64,000 bases of DNA from Immersiella caudata (GCA_030512335.1 JAULSU010000003.1:868001-932000), one strand, 5' to 3'; positions 42,236 to 54,278 are shown, counted from the first letter of the stretch. Numbers and translations: made by a program. The notes: generated by a model not told the origin, from the sequence alone.

Positions 42236-44037
42236 AGCTGCTGTGTCGTCGGGTCCGTGGAGTAAATTTCTACCGGTGTTCCGTTTTTTTCCCCCGCGAG
42301 GTGGCGCTCCCAAAGTTGTATCGTCTCGTTTCCTTGCGGCGGGTGCGTAGAATGCGAAGGGCCTCCCAACGTGCGTCACTCGGTCCTCGGCGAAGCTTCC
42401 TCCTGACTCAAAGGGCGAGCTACCAGTGGTGTAACTCTGAGATGATCGCCAATTGCTCCGAGGGAATTGGTCCAAGATAGGCGTCTCTGGCGTAAAAAAC
42501 AAAAGGTCGGTTGTCCTCGGGGGAACGGTACTGACAACCAGCTGCGGAAGCGGTGGAATCAACACGAGTCAAGAGCCGGAAAGGGGGCGCGCCGGTTAGA
42601 AATAGCTTCCGGATCCACTTGATCGGTATCTGTGGAATGGTGGAGTGACTCGAAATAACAATGTAAGAGTGGGCAATACTGGCTGAGATCCAAGTCCGCA
42701 ACAAAGAAAGCGTGCGGGAGAGAAAACAAAGAAGGCCGGAGCGCACAAGAGGGGAGAGAGCTAGAGCTCGGTGCCTACCAACAAAAACAACAAGTCATCA
42801 GCGGTTCGCCATGACGGCAGCCCAGACCGGGCGTGGGAGGGGCGCAGACCAAATACTCGATCGAGGTGACTCCCCCATTCCCCCTTCCTCCGCAACCCAC
42901 ACCTCCTGCGAGCACCTGTCCCCGCGGCATTGCGATGGCGCCAAATACGGCATCCTGGAGACCAAAAAAAGGGGGAGATGGTCCCCACCGCCCAACGGAG
43001 CCGAGTCGGGTCAGAAGACCATGCGAGCCTTGTATCCCGCGGCACAGCGAGGGAGACACACACACAGGAAGGTCTCGCGAGATCTGCGTCGGGATCCAAG
43101 AGTCCATGACGGGATGTGACGGATGGGTGAGCGGTGGGGCACCGCACGACAGGACCTCGCTCGAGGGCCTGGAGCGGCCAATAGAATCCCCCCTCAGGCC
43201 CGTTGCCATGCATTCGGGGCAGCGGAGGGGCAGAGCCCACCAGGAACCACCGCATGTGTCTCTGTTTTTTGTGCGATGCTCATTTCGCCCGTATTTTCTC
43301 GAATCTCAGCAATTGTTCGTTTGACAACTGGCAGCGGACGCTTCTGCGACGCGCCATCGTATCCGTCGGCGGCTAGGAATGGGTGCGAGGCGCGAACCTC
43401 GTGACAGCCGAAGCGGACGGAGACGCGCTGGAACACCGAGCAGAATTCGAGCAGGCTTGTGATCTTGCTGTGACGTACTTCGGCTTGGGGTCGGTTAGCT
43501 TGTGATTTTGCGGGGGGGATTATTGTGGGCCCCCCCTGGAGCCCCGCCCCCAATCCGGGATGATATCGTGCAGTTGAATGCCGAGGTACTCGCCTCTTGG
43601 GCCGAGTGAGTCCATTTAACGCCGCATCCGCTTCCCGTCTCCCATCGACTGCGTCGAAATCCACGCCTACCTCCCTACTCCCGAAACGGCGGCGCGAGCT
43701 TCACCGTTGGTCACCGGACCCCGAACTTCTAACTTGGTAACCAAAAGATCATCAATTATATATCACTGCGAAAGGGTATAAGTCGTGGAAAAAAAAAAGC
43801 CCAAGCCCGTCCAATCCATCACGTCCGATTTCCGTTTCGTTTTCGCTTCCGTCGATTCCCAATCCATCCAATGCCCGGTCTATCGTGTCAATTGCTTTTC
43901 GAATGCGCCTGCAATGGACAGCCCGCCGAGGAAAAAAAAACAAGAGAAAGAATCTTGGTCGTCCAATCTCCACCTCTCAAAAAAATGCTTCCAGAATGCC
44001 CACACCGCCTTTCATCGCCGATACGACAGCCCGTCGC
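42236..44037. other. Intergenic stretch, no supported gene
   Basis: This is upstream of the carrier gene (minus) and downstream of the SCON-2 gene (minus). Open frames are present on both strands but none has a domain or splice support. An A-run and GA-rich patches occur near 43785 and 43930. Confidence 0.45.
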
Positions 44038-46505
44038 TCAGCTGGGCGTCCCGACGTCTGAGCTGTTGGTGACATCTTTGAACGAATAAATGCGTACCTC
44101 GCCGTCTTCGCTCCCGCTGGCCATGCGGCTGTCGCTGAGCCCCACACACGTTACCGGGCCTCGGTGCCCCGTGAAAGTGGCGTCGCATTTACCACTGCGC
44201 GGCTCCCAGCACTTGACCATGCCGTCGTTCGCCCCACTGATCGTCCGAATCGTATCGCCGGCTAGTGCCCACACCCCTTCGAGATGACCGAACATTGTCT
44301 TTAGGCATTTGCCCGTCGCGCTGTCCCAAAGACGAATCGTGCTATCGAGACCGCCCGTGAGGAAGTATCGTGGTGGAAGGGGTCTCGTCGAGTCAGATGC
44401 AAAGTACGAGCCATATAGCGCACGAATATCCTCTTCCCGCGGGCTCGATGTGATGCTGGAGGCTCTGTCGGGCTGCGTGAGCGAAACCGTCGGCGTGCCT
44501 CCCCGGCCGCTCGACACGGACACAGCATCGGTGTTGTCGGTTGAGCCGTTGATACCGGTTGTCAGCTCGTCATCGGGTTCGTAATCGGGTGACAGCGGCA
44601 TCACTTGTTGAACGTGGCCAACGTGTCCCTCGAATGTGCGGATGACTTGCTTCGTGTCAAGATCCCACATTTTGATGGTGGTATCGTCAGACGCTGACAG
44701 CACAGTTCGGCTCTTGGTATCAAGCCGTGTGCAATTTACCCAGTCGCTGTGGCCCTTCAAGCAGAAGACCTCTTTAGAGTTGAAGTCGAATATCTTGACA
44801 CTCTTGTCCATCGAACCGCTCGCGAGGAGGTGCCCATCGAAGTGAACGCTGATGACGCCACTGGTGTGGCCTTGTAGGGTTGAGATGCACTCGCCGGTGT
44901 GCCAGTTCCAGATCTTGATCGTGTCTGTTCCATAATCAGCAACTTGATCCAAGAAGATCTCCAGGTAGAACATACTGTCAAGGCTCCCGCTGATCAACTT
45001 CGAGTCGTCGAACTGCAACGCACGGATTCCTGCTTGATGGCCATGGAGGGTGCGGATCTCTTCGCCCGTGTCGACGTTCCCTGAGTAGACAGTTAGTAAC
45101 TCCATGTCAAAGAATGCAAGCTTGAGAACATGCATATTTTGATGGTCGCGTCGTATGAGCCCGAAGCAAGAACATTGTCTTCGAGTTGGAGGCATGTCAC
45201 GCCGTTGGTGTGGCCCTTCAGCTGCTTGGTCGAGCACCGGCCATATTTCCAGTTATATCCGATCTACTCAATCGTTAGCTGTGCATGCTTCGATGTGCAT
45301 ACCGGGGTGAGCACCAACCTGCCAACGATCCCTATAAACGAGTTTCCAGGGAAGGCTCTTCTTGGGCTTCTCGGTTTGACTGCCGTTGACGCCGTTGGTG
45401 TGTTTCGATCCATTGGCTCTGTTGACCTTGTCCACCCGCGCCCGCTTCCCCTCAGGGGCATCGTCAAGGAAACCCGCATAGGGTCTCTTTCCCGAAGGGG
45501 GCGCAACGCCATTCTGTGCTGCGTTGTAGGAATCGTCCAGCTCTTGTATCCTCCCATTCGAGTTGCTCTTCGCGAGCTGTCTCTGCCGGGTGTAGTACCG
45601 TAGCTTCTTCCTTTCGAGGAGAGGAAGACCCCAGCCGCATTTTGTGCACTTCCTGTTGACGTGTTGCTCGCACATGCGCACCCAGACGGCGTCAGCATCT
45701 GCCAGTTGTCGCCATCTTTGGCTGACCTGGGCGGCTTTCGTAAGGCTCACGGTGTCGAGATAGCAAAGGATCTTCTGAGAGAGCTCGACGGGTAGGGCGG
45801 TGATGAAGTCGATCTTGAGGGCCTCGCTGACCTCGCGCGAGACGAGCGAAAGCTGGGGAAAGCAGAGCTGCGACAGAATGCCTTGCAGCATCAACTCTCG
45901 GTGTCGGGAGGGAGCAGCAGAGAACAGCGACCACACATGCGTGATGGCTTGTTGATCCTAGCCAAACGTTAGCACATATGCGGCAACGAACGTACAATGC
46001 AAAGAATGCTCACTGCCGAAGTAAGCTTGTCCAGCTCGCTCTGTATCATAACCATCTTCGCCTCATCCGCGGCTCGTCGACATTTTGAGTCGGGTCGGTG
46101 ACGATAGCAGTATTTGGTGTTTGGTTCTTTTGCTTTTGCCGTCTCCTCGTTGTGTGGCTTGCCGATCGGGGCGTAAAGGCTGGGGATATGCTCCTTGAGG
46201 AAAGGGGTAACCGTTCTGCCGATCAGGGTCGAAGACATGGTTGTAACACTGTTCAAGGAGCGATGCCGCTCCTCCTCCTCCAGCCGCAGTCGCTTGCAGT
46301 TCTGGTCTCGGTTCACTCCACCACCGCCTACATTACTTTCTTCGTCGGTCGGGGGTGTATCTGCGGTTTTGTGGGAGGAGTGGGCACCACGGGGTCCTAC
46401 TCGGCGAGAGTGGACGTCGTCATCTGGTAACGCATCGGTGTCATCTCGACTCGGGGGCGACGGCGGCCGACGGTTGGTAATCGTAGAGCGAATGGAGTGT
46501 TCCAT
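44038..46505 (-). CDS. scon-2: F-box/WD40 sulphur regulator, SCON-2/MET30 type
   Basis: Five exons (46014-46505, 45319-45957, 45134-45263, 44976-45080 and 44038-44924) join in phase to give 750 residues. An N-terminal disordered part leads to the KYCYRHRPDSKCRRAADEAK block typical of SCON-2/SconB/Met30. The F-box spans about residues 212-260 (DFITALPVELSQKILCYLD), followed by VNRKCTKCGWGLPLLERKKL. Seven WD40 repeats then run from about 380 to 740 (for example CSTKQLKGHTNGVTCLQLE, TLHGHQAGIRALQFDD, CLKGHSDWVNCTRLD), with a Ser-rich insertion after repeat five. The protein is the substrate receptor of an SCF ligase that inactivates the CYS-3/MetR/Met4 activator when sulphur is plentiful. Intron 3 has a GC donor instead of GT; no GT in that spot keeps the frame. 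The start is the first ATG in frame. Confidence 0.92.
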
Positions 46506-48451
46506 GGGAGGAACCGGGGGGAGGGGGCGCAAGAGCCCTCTGTTTCAACGGCCTTGCGTCGTCGAGCAGTTAAATGGTGGCAGCCAGAGCGGCAGGCATT
46601 GGGCTCGCTTGCCCGAGAACCTTCAGGCTGAGGGTGATGGCGTGCTGGCAGGGAACGCTGCTGGGAGGCTCGGCCAGGTGTAAGACACAGGCGGGACGCG
46701 GAACGGACAAGCGGTCAAGGAAGGGGCAGGCCCGCTGTCAATGCGATGCGATCCAACGGCAGGGCGAGAAGATGGTTCGAGTAGGGAGGGATCGCTGGTC
46801 TGACTGGGCCAGTAGACTGCTGCGCGGCAGGACAGGACTCAGCGGGCGAGGCAGGGGTTGCTCGCAATGCCCAACATGGGATTCGCAATGCGGCCGGTGC
46901 TTTGGGTGCGCTCGAAAAAGTGCCGGACTCGAGATTGCGATGACACCAGGAGGACTGGCAAATGTCGGGACTCGTCTCGCCCAGGCGGCGCTGCGCGAAC
47001 AACTTTGATGAGTCAAATATATCAAATACAAGTGAAGTGCATGCAGCCCCTCTCCAACAAGCAGCAGCAGACAGCCAGGTTTGCGGTGCGCTCGCTGGCA
47101 AAGGTGGTGCACTGCGAGATAGGGCGTCGTTTGGTGCAAGACGATGGCGAAATGGCGAAATCGATGTTTGGTGGAGAAGTGGGGCTCTCCCGATGTCCAA
47201 CCGACGCAAGGCTCTCTGTTTGGGCGGGGGTGCTTTGGTGCTTTCCTCCAAAAATTGCGTTATCGCTCGTCAGCCGACCGCCCTTGGCGCCAGCCCGCCT
47301 GTGATTGGAAGCGGGGAAGTCGCAATTGTTAGCGGCCCCAACACCACTCTAGATGGGGAAAATCATTCAGGAACAGGCCGGATTCTGCTCAGAAGGACCA
47401 GACGATACTACATCGGGCATGGACTACGATTCGAGATCTGGAGATCGAACGCAGAAGTCGTCATTGTGCCTTTTTGTGATTTCGAGGCTGGAACGCCTCA
47501 GTTGATGAGCTGTCTTCAATGTTCCACCTTTGGCGGGCACGTTACGTCAGAGCTGCGGATGCGGGACGCGCCCTAACAACGGAGACCAAGCCAACTTCCC
47601 GCGAGCTGAACCTCGAATGGACGGAACCGGCATGGCGTCACGTGCTGGACCCTGGGCAGGAGCCAATCAAGAAAATTCTGTCACGTCACGCAATGCTTTG
47701 CATTTGCCAATTGCGGGGAGAGTGCTTGGGTTCTTGCCGATGGAACCGGTTCGCATCATGGCGTCGAGGGCAACTTCATTCTGATGTTGTTTTTTGATCG
47801 AGTTTTAACTTTTTTTCTCTTCTTCAAGGCGAGCGGTGCCTGCAGATGGTTCCTGGGTACGTACCCCGTGCGTCGGGTCAGCTCCGTATCCGGATGCATC
47901 CTATCGACTGGATCGGGCGTGGGGGTTCATCCCACGATTAGCGGCGACTTGCAAGTGGAGAATCGCTACTATCAGGGGCGAATCTTGATACCGCAGATTT
48001 ACACTACTCATCATCAGGCGAACCGAACGACCCCCACCGTTCACTTTCGCATTTGCCTTCCGTTAACTCCAAGCCTCGTTGAGGAGCACTAACACAGGCA
48101 GGATCACCTTTGGCTGTTGTTACCCCACGCCCACGCCCACGCCCACGCCCTCAAAACAACGCCATCCCGCTCAATATGCAACTTTATTTCTTCCACCAAG
48201 CTATTACCTCCCGAACCGAGTCTCTGGGAATTCCCCAAAGCTTGCCTTTTACATGCATGCATCTAACACAGCGCGGGATGTGGGATGATTCACTCAAAAG
48301 GAACAGTTGGACGGCTGTGGGCCTGATCATATCAGGTGTTCACGGCGATAAATGGGACAATATGCAGTAGTTTAGAGGAATTACATTCGAAGGTCAGTCA
48401 ACTGGCAAGTCACACCCATCCAACCGGCTTATTTGCTGTTGAGTATCTGAT
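46506..48451. other. Intergenic stretch, no supported gene
   Basis: This is upstream of the SCON-2 gene and downstream of the RING-type gene. Open frames up to 204 codons lack motifs. Three CCACGC-type direct repeats lie near 48123-48150. A CYS-3-type binding site could be expected here but I could not point to one with confidence. Confidence 0.4.
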
Positions 48452-49393
48452 TCAGAGTGGCCGATCCTGTTGGTCTCCGCTCCCTCGAAGGCGGGGAGGA
48501 ATTAGTCTGTTCTCTTGAGAGAGAAGGACGAGGAGGACGAGGACGAGGAAGAGGAGGAGTAGGAGGAGGAGGAGGAGGAGGAGGAGGAGGAGGAGGCGGC
48601 ATGAGCTCACGGTCGCTGGGACCGGCAACAGGAACCCTGGCCTTAAGCGAGAAAGAAGCGACTCCTGATAATACTCCACCTCTTCCCGTTGCTTCTCCGT
48701 GAGAGGAACAGCGGAGCGCTCGAGGTCATTACTGAACGGGAAACGACCGCCCCAGCCTGCCAGCAGCGTGATGAGAGCCCCGTCTCCCAACAAGAGGTTA
48801 TAGAACGCGTCTCGGAGTTTCTCTGCACGATCCGCCTGCAAGTTCATTGCCTCGCGAATCTGCTAGCCAGGGTTGCTCTTCTGAACTCCAACCACGTTGG
48901 AGTGGACAGGCGTCGTGAGGACGGCGAAAATGTCGTTGAAAGCGCTCTGGACCTTCGAGACACGGCAGATTGAGCATATCGGCGGAACTGCGTTGCCCTC
49001 GGTCATCGTAAACGGCATCCGCCGCAACAAGTCCTCCGGTGTTTTGCTCCAGAGAAGAATCGCTACAGGAACGGAATGGGGACATTCCCTGAACTGCAGC
49101 ACAAACTTACACTGAGGGCACGAGGGAATACCTCCCTTCGCAAGGCGAGCTTTGATCTGCTTCTGGAAACACGATTTACCAAACATGTGGCCACATGGTA
49201 GCACGGCGGCTTCCTCGAAATAGAGTCGGATGTAATCATTATAGTCTTGCATACGCATTAACCTTGGGATTCCCAATATTTTATTAGGGCAGAGACCACA
49301 TGGTAGGGGCGGAGCGAACGCCTTCTTTTCAATGGCCAACTTCACATGGCGCCACTCGGGCTGCATGGTTGGTTGGCGCGTAGCTGATTCCAT
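48452..49393 (-). pseudogene. RING-finger gene with an in-frame TAG and a degraded 3' end
   Basis: The ATG at 49391-49393 begins MESATRQPTMQPEWRH. The RING-like cysteines are PCGLCPN (about residues 31-37), VLPCGHMFGKSCFQ (about 68-81) and IPSCPQCKF (about 93-101); PPICSIC follows near 140. A TAG at 48863-48865 ends this frame after NVVGVQKSNPG, yet the same frame continues with clear coding character (AEKLRDAFYNLLLGDGALI, LTEKQREEVEYY). A further shift is likely near 48640, since the neighbouring frame reads RVPVAGPSDRELMPPPPP through a CTC/GGA microsatellite while this one becomes poly-Leu. A 45-base intron could remove the TAG but would need a weak donor. The N-terminal RING part is sound; the full gene looks broken. 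An E3 ubiquitin-ligase role is inference. Confidence 0.6.
48520..48600. repeat. GGA/GAG microsatellite
   Basis: An almost pure purine run of AGG/GAG triplets lies in the 3' part of the RING-type gene. It reads as poly-Leu or poly-Pro on the gene strand, depending on frame. It is expected to vary in length. Confidence 0.8.
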
Positions 49394-49792
49394 GTTTACG
49401 TAGCACTCACCTTCTCTAGCCGGGTGTGAAATGATAGAGATCCTCCGAAGTAGCGGGTGTGACCTCCAATTTGAAGTCCCCGGGTTGTTGGCGATTCCTC
49501 TCGTTTTATACACCATCCAGATTCATATCGGTTGGACAAAGAACCACCAAGACAATACCTCTGTTATTTTGGCTGGACAAACACCCTTGTTTCCCCTTGT
49601 TTAGATGCAAGCCCTTAGTCTTGACTGTTGAGTACTCGACCATCGAGCCATCAGACGCAGGGACGCGTTTTTGGGAGGGCCCCATAGGTCGGGCATCGAG
49701 GCAGTAGTTTGACAGCTGTAAACCAATGATTCGTCTCGATTCGTCTCGATTCGTGTACTTCATTTCACATACTATACAGCACAAAAATGCAC

Positions 49793-51925
49793 CTACGCAT
49801 TACCTATCCCCCCCCCCCCCCCCCTTTCCCTTTCTCTCTGTCCCCCCTTCCCCCTTCCCTTCAAGTCCTCCCTCTGCACAGCCACAAACGTCGTATCCCC
49901 TCCAGGCGTAACCCCATTCACACTAACCACTCCCCACCCCTTCAATGCCGCCGCCAACTTCCAACTCGAGGTACTCGCCCCATCCCTTCCGATCCCCAAC
50001 CCTCCCCCCGGCAACGTCATCAACCCCGTCGTCCTCCTCTCCAACGGCCCACCGCCTTCCCACCTCTCCGCATCCTCCGCCGAGCGATTCCACCCTCCCA
50101 CCCTCAAAATATCCAGCTCGGGTATCCCACTCCTTCCAATCCCCTTTACGGGACGTGATAACACCCATGCGATCCCCATCGCGGCTAGCACGAGCATGAC
50201 TATGGCTCCGCCAATAAATACCCAGCCCGTCCACTTGGTGATTCCCAATCTGGTGGTGGAATGTCCGCCCACGGCAACGGTGCGGAGTTCTTCTGGCAAG
50301 AGAAACCCCTTGCCCCCGAGGAACGCGTCGACCATCCACCTTTCAACCGTGTAGTTTGCAAACTCGACGGCTACGACGCCGAATTGCAGCGGTACGGCTA
50401 AAAAGTTGGAGAGGTAGGTGACGGGTGCGTCCTTTTGATCGGGGAAGGTCACTTCGTAGGTGCGATGCAGCCAGGTGATGTCGTAGAGGATGGAGTTGAT
50501 CTTGGTGTAGCTGAGATCGGTGATGGAGGCGTTCCCCGTGTGGACGAGAATCTTGCGGAACAGTTTGAGGTAATCCACGGCGGAGAGCGGGACGTTGATC
50601 AGATCTGGTGGGGTGGAGGGGTCATGGGGGAGGGCGCGGAGGTCGATGATGGAGCCGTTGACGCGGTCGTAGGTGACGGTGGCGGATTGGTAGTAGGCTG
50701 TCATCTTTACGGTCCAGGGCATCGGGCGGCGCATCCAGCTGAGGTCGGTGGTGCAGGAATTGCTTTGAAAGACGGCTTCGGGGCACGAAGTCCAGCCGGC
50801 GATGACGGACGAGTTGGTGGATTGGTGGACGCAGATCTGCACGCGGTCGGGTTTTGCTCCGTCGCGGAGGTCTGGGTAGAGGCATTCTGTGCTCCAGTCG
50901 AAGTTGTAGCCGGAGTCCATGTGCTCGAAGGAGAGGGCAAGACCACGGGAACCTTCGATGCGGATGGCTTCGGTGGTGTTGAAGATGCCGCCGTTGAATA
51001 GGGTTTGGTTGAGATGAGGAGAGTACTGGCGCGCCATTTCCAGACCGCCGGGGAGGAGGAAGGACTTGCAGTTGGTTTGGCACGTGTCGGTGTGAAAGGG
51101 GACCGAGTACCTGGGATGGCCGAGGAGGATGGAAGTGAAGGCTTGGAAGTAGACCCAAAGGTCGGCTGTTCTGACGTTTTCGAGCAGTCGGATATCAATC
51201 GGAACAAGGCCCGCGTAAACCTCCTTTGTGATGTCCGAGGCTGTGAAGTGGTAGTCGAATGTGGCTTTGACTAGAGAGGGTTAGCCCTTGGAAGTAAGCA
51301 AAAGGGAGAGGATACCCGCATTTCAATACCGATCCGAACAGCAACCCCAGCACTGGAATCATAAGTCTGCTTCTCGGTTAGCCCAGCACTGCCACCACAA
51401 AGCGGGAGTGGCTGACCTGAAGTTGCACCAGAGATCCCGGAAGCCAGTGACAGACGCAAGCCGAAAGGTTGAGAGCCATCCCGTCGCCGCACTGATCCCG
51501 AAGAATGCCGATGCTGATGTGCCTCCGTCTCTACTTGCAAGCGCCGTTCTCATGACGTCCAATAGACCAAATACCACGGAATCGCACAATAGCACGAAGA
51601 ATTGGGAAAAGATAGAGATCAACAAGTTCGAGGTTGTTGCGTCAAACATGATGACGCCAACCTGGGGTTTCCCGTTGATCAAGACATGGTGGATGAACAG
51701 GCAGTACAAGATAGTAAAGACGAAATAGGCAGCGAACGACCAGAGCAGGGGCCGGGCCGGCGAAGCTCGCACGTTCTCCCACAGACGCAGCCGGGCGTCA
51801 TCTCGTCTCTCGACGTCCTCGGTCGATCGTGGCGACAGAGGAGAATCTTTTCTGAGGCTAGGGGACTCGATCTCCTCGACAACGCGAAGAGTCGAAACGC
51901 TAGCTGTTGGGTTCTTGTCCATCAT
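49793..51925 (-). CDS. Fungal multi-pass membrane protein with large extracellular loop, unknown function
   Basis: Exon 1 (51417-51925, MMDKNPTASVSTLRVVEE) has a polar N-terminus and two membrane helices (LLWSFAAYFVFTILYCLFI and NLLISIFSQFFVLLCDSVV). A small exon from 51366 downwards encodes MIPVLGLLFGSVLK. The large exon (51270 down to 49793) encodes a luminal domain with conserved cysteines (TDTCQTNCKSFLLPGGLE, SCTTDLSW, NYTVERW). It ends with a last helix (FIGGAIVMLVLAAMGIAWVL) and a Gly/Arg-rich tail. I recognise the family, very common in Fusarium and relatives, but it has no assigned function. The junction between exons 2 and 3 does not keep frame with any GT-AG choice; a GC donor at 51318-51319 or a one-base lesion is needed. 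The C-terminus runs into a run of 17 C on the plus strand. Confidence 0.7.
49808..49824. repeat. Homopolymer run of 17 C
   Basis: It lies at the 3' end of the membrane-protein gene, where it encodes a poly-Gly stretch on the minus strand just before the stop codon. Length change here would alter the last residues and the stop. Confidence 0.85.
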
Positions 51926-52079
51926 GAAAGCGAGCGGTCATGATCACGGACGTGGCGTCGGTGAGCTCGATCGGGGACGGCATCCGATCTGGCGTTGAGA
52001 TGGGAACCCCTCACTTTTAAAAGCCAAATTCTTAAAAAAGAAATAGGGTTGCACCCGCCGATACAACAACGGTTTTTCA

Positions 52080-52620
52080 GCTCCGGTATTGAGGTGATAA
52101 GCCGGGCAAATAGCCGACCGTTGCCAAGGCTCCACACCTGAACGAACGCCGAACGGCGAACCAATGGCTTCTCGCAAGCAGCAGGTAAATCTCTCGGGGA
52201 TCTGCGAAGTTGGGAGATACGACCGATCCGGTCGGCAAAGTCGTGATGCAATTGGACGGCCCTATGCACGACTTGTAGGTGCGCCCAGGCACAAAGGGCG
52301 CCGCGCAGTACACCGAGACCGTGACGGGAGGCGGTATTTGACGGCCAGTCCCGTCCCGAAAATTGATGCCGATTGGGGTCCAAGTGAGACACACCAGGTT
52401 GGGCCGTCGACTCGAGTGCTAGGTTTGGCCTCGGGGTTCGCATCGTCGGTTCTTGAGGGGCAGCTTTTGGCAGATCGGGTTCGGGACTGGCTTCAGGTCC
52501 GGATGAATTAGATATCGGGCCATCGACGGTCAGTGGTGATGCTGGTAAACTCGAGACAAAACTACGTAGCAGTGTTGCCGAAAGAAGGAAGGGCTGAAGG
52601 CCATGTCCGGAGTGGTGGGC
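52080..52620 (-). pseudogene. Possible relic of a secreted-protein gene
   Basis: On the minus strand LQPFLLSATLLRSFVSSLPA looks like a signal peptide, followed by a Pro/Ser-rich stretch to about 52400. There a one-base shift leads to LVCLTWTPIGINFRDGTGRQ, then SVYCAAPFVPGRTYKSCIG and SNCITTLP in the neighbouring frame. No ATG remains in frame before the signal-like part. The cysteines and order suggest a decayed small secreted protein. Support is only by inspection. Confidence 0.3.
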
Positions 52621-52865
52621 CTTGACTTCTCGCAACAGAATGAAACCTATCGATACTCAGGTACAAGGCTCGTTCCGTACAGTCCTAGACCATGAACAGC
52701 AAAGGCGACTCAGCTGGCCCTGGCCGATACTTCATCAATCGGTGAATCGTGATCTCATGGAATCCGCCGTCAGACGCTCTAGCCTGGCTGGGAACATGCT
52801 ACATAATATTGAGCGCCTGCGCCTTGGAGCGGACCATTGACCCGGTATCAATGGGGCGTGAGTCG

Positions 52866-53871
52866 TCATGGAATATAATGAAGAGGTCCTTGGACAGAGG
52901 TTGGAGTTTGTAAAATTTGAGGAGTCAGGTATTCAACAACTGTCGTACAACCAAGGTCGAGGTAAAGTTTCCTGCGACCAGCTATCCCGAACGGCGCAGT
53001 GTAGATTCGCAAGCCTTGGTTGGAAATGGTTATTTCGCAGGGCTGCGAGAACTGGGACGAGAACCGAACACAGATGCCCAGACTTCCAAAGTGCTCAGGA
53101 TGAGGCGCAAAGATCTCGGTGAGAGTGGAAAGCCTTGCCGGTTTCCAGGCGAATAACGAGAGGTCAGTTGAGCTTTTGACAATCTCTTGCGGGAGCCGAA
53201 GGAAGGCTCGCTGCCCTTCGCCATATAACAGAGACATGTTGACGTGGAATATGCCCATCAGGCAATAGGCAGTGTTTTCGACTCGGGAGGTCTCTCGATG
53301 TGCCGCCCAGGACATTTTCTGGCCGGAACAGATGTTGTCGATCTGGCAGCCGTCTTTAAGGGCTTGCGGCGGGATTCCCGTGACCCGAGTGAGGTGAGGC
53401 GTTACCTCGGGATCCCCTTTGAAGCCCCTCGAAACCCAATGTCCATCATAGAACTGTGCTCGTTGCGGGGCGATGAGTTCTTTAAGAGTCCAACCTCGAG
53501 TAAACCAGCGCAGCGGTTTGTTTGGCGAGTTGTCTCGTTCTTCGAGAAGCTCTGAGTCTGACGACCATTCCTCGTCGTCTAGAGCAGCCAAGTGACACCA
53601 GTCAAAGTCCTAAAGCCAATCAATCGTCTATGTAGGCGTAGCCAATAGGGGATCGGCGGTAGTAGTTGTACATGGAATTGATGGCTTCAGTAAGTTCGGC
53701 GCTGGATGATTTGTCAATGCAGCATGTGTCACCCGCGCGGAGTTGTCCGCAACCATTTGTGCTCTTCCAATTCTCGGTTAAACGAATAGCTTGTGAAACG
53801 GATGTAAACGGATGTAAACGGAAGGTCCCGTTCGCTCCGTAACTTGCCCCGCCTGGTGTGTGGTGGGCCAT
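52866..53871 (-). pseudogene. Truncated HET-E-like gene relic
   Basis: The right part (53620-53871) carries DTCCIDKSSSAELTEAINSM and YRRSPIGYAYIDD. The left part (52866-53609) carries DFDWCHLAALDDEEWSSD, RWFTRGWTLKELIAPQRAQF, KMSWAAHRETSRVENTAYCL and NMSLLYGEGQRAFLRLPQEI. Together these are the HET domain of the HET-D/HET-E class. The usual N-terminus (the start to the SHTWG block) is missing or replaced by unrelated sequence with an 11-base tandem repeat near 53799-53825. The intron between the two parts has lost its GT donor. No NACHT or WD40 part follows. It is therefore a fragment. Its position 2.8 kb from the NLR gene and on the other strand suggests a separate origin. Confidence 0.7.
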
Positions 53872-54266
53872 GTTCTGGGACCTAAGGAACCAACCATAGT
53901 CTCGGCAAGTTAAGGGGCGACATTAGGCCCGAGTCCCGGGCTACGAGTCCCAAATTTCGTCCTAGAATATACCATTACATGCCCTGGGATGGTACATAAA
54001 ATCAGCACCGAAGGAATGTCAAACAGTATACCAGGACATGATGGTCTCAGAATATACTAATTAATGTGTACACTTGAACGTCCGATGATGACCTACCTGT
54101 GGTCAAACCTAGTGATAACCTAGGTTAAAATTCGTCCAGAGTCAGCGACCAACTGCCACAATAGGCAATTCTCAAAGCTTGCGGTTCGAGTACACGGCTG
54201 CTTGTAGCACCTTGACGGTGCGTTGGGGGAATCGGCGGTTTTTGGTGGACCCAGAGGGGTGCATGC

Positions 54267-54278
54267 GGGGTTAGGGTT
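54267..54278 (+). repeat. Telomere-like motif GGGGTTAGGGTT
   Basis: Identical to the 12-mer at 30939-30950, in the gene-free stretch beside the HET-E relic. Confidence 0.4.

Noticed and set aside
48452..48640. Poly-Leu segment that could be read as a membrane helix
   Set aside because: It comes from a GGA/CTC microsatellite read in one frame; the neighbouring frame gives poly-Pro, which fits the preceding coding sequence better.
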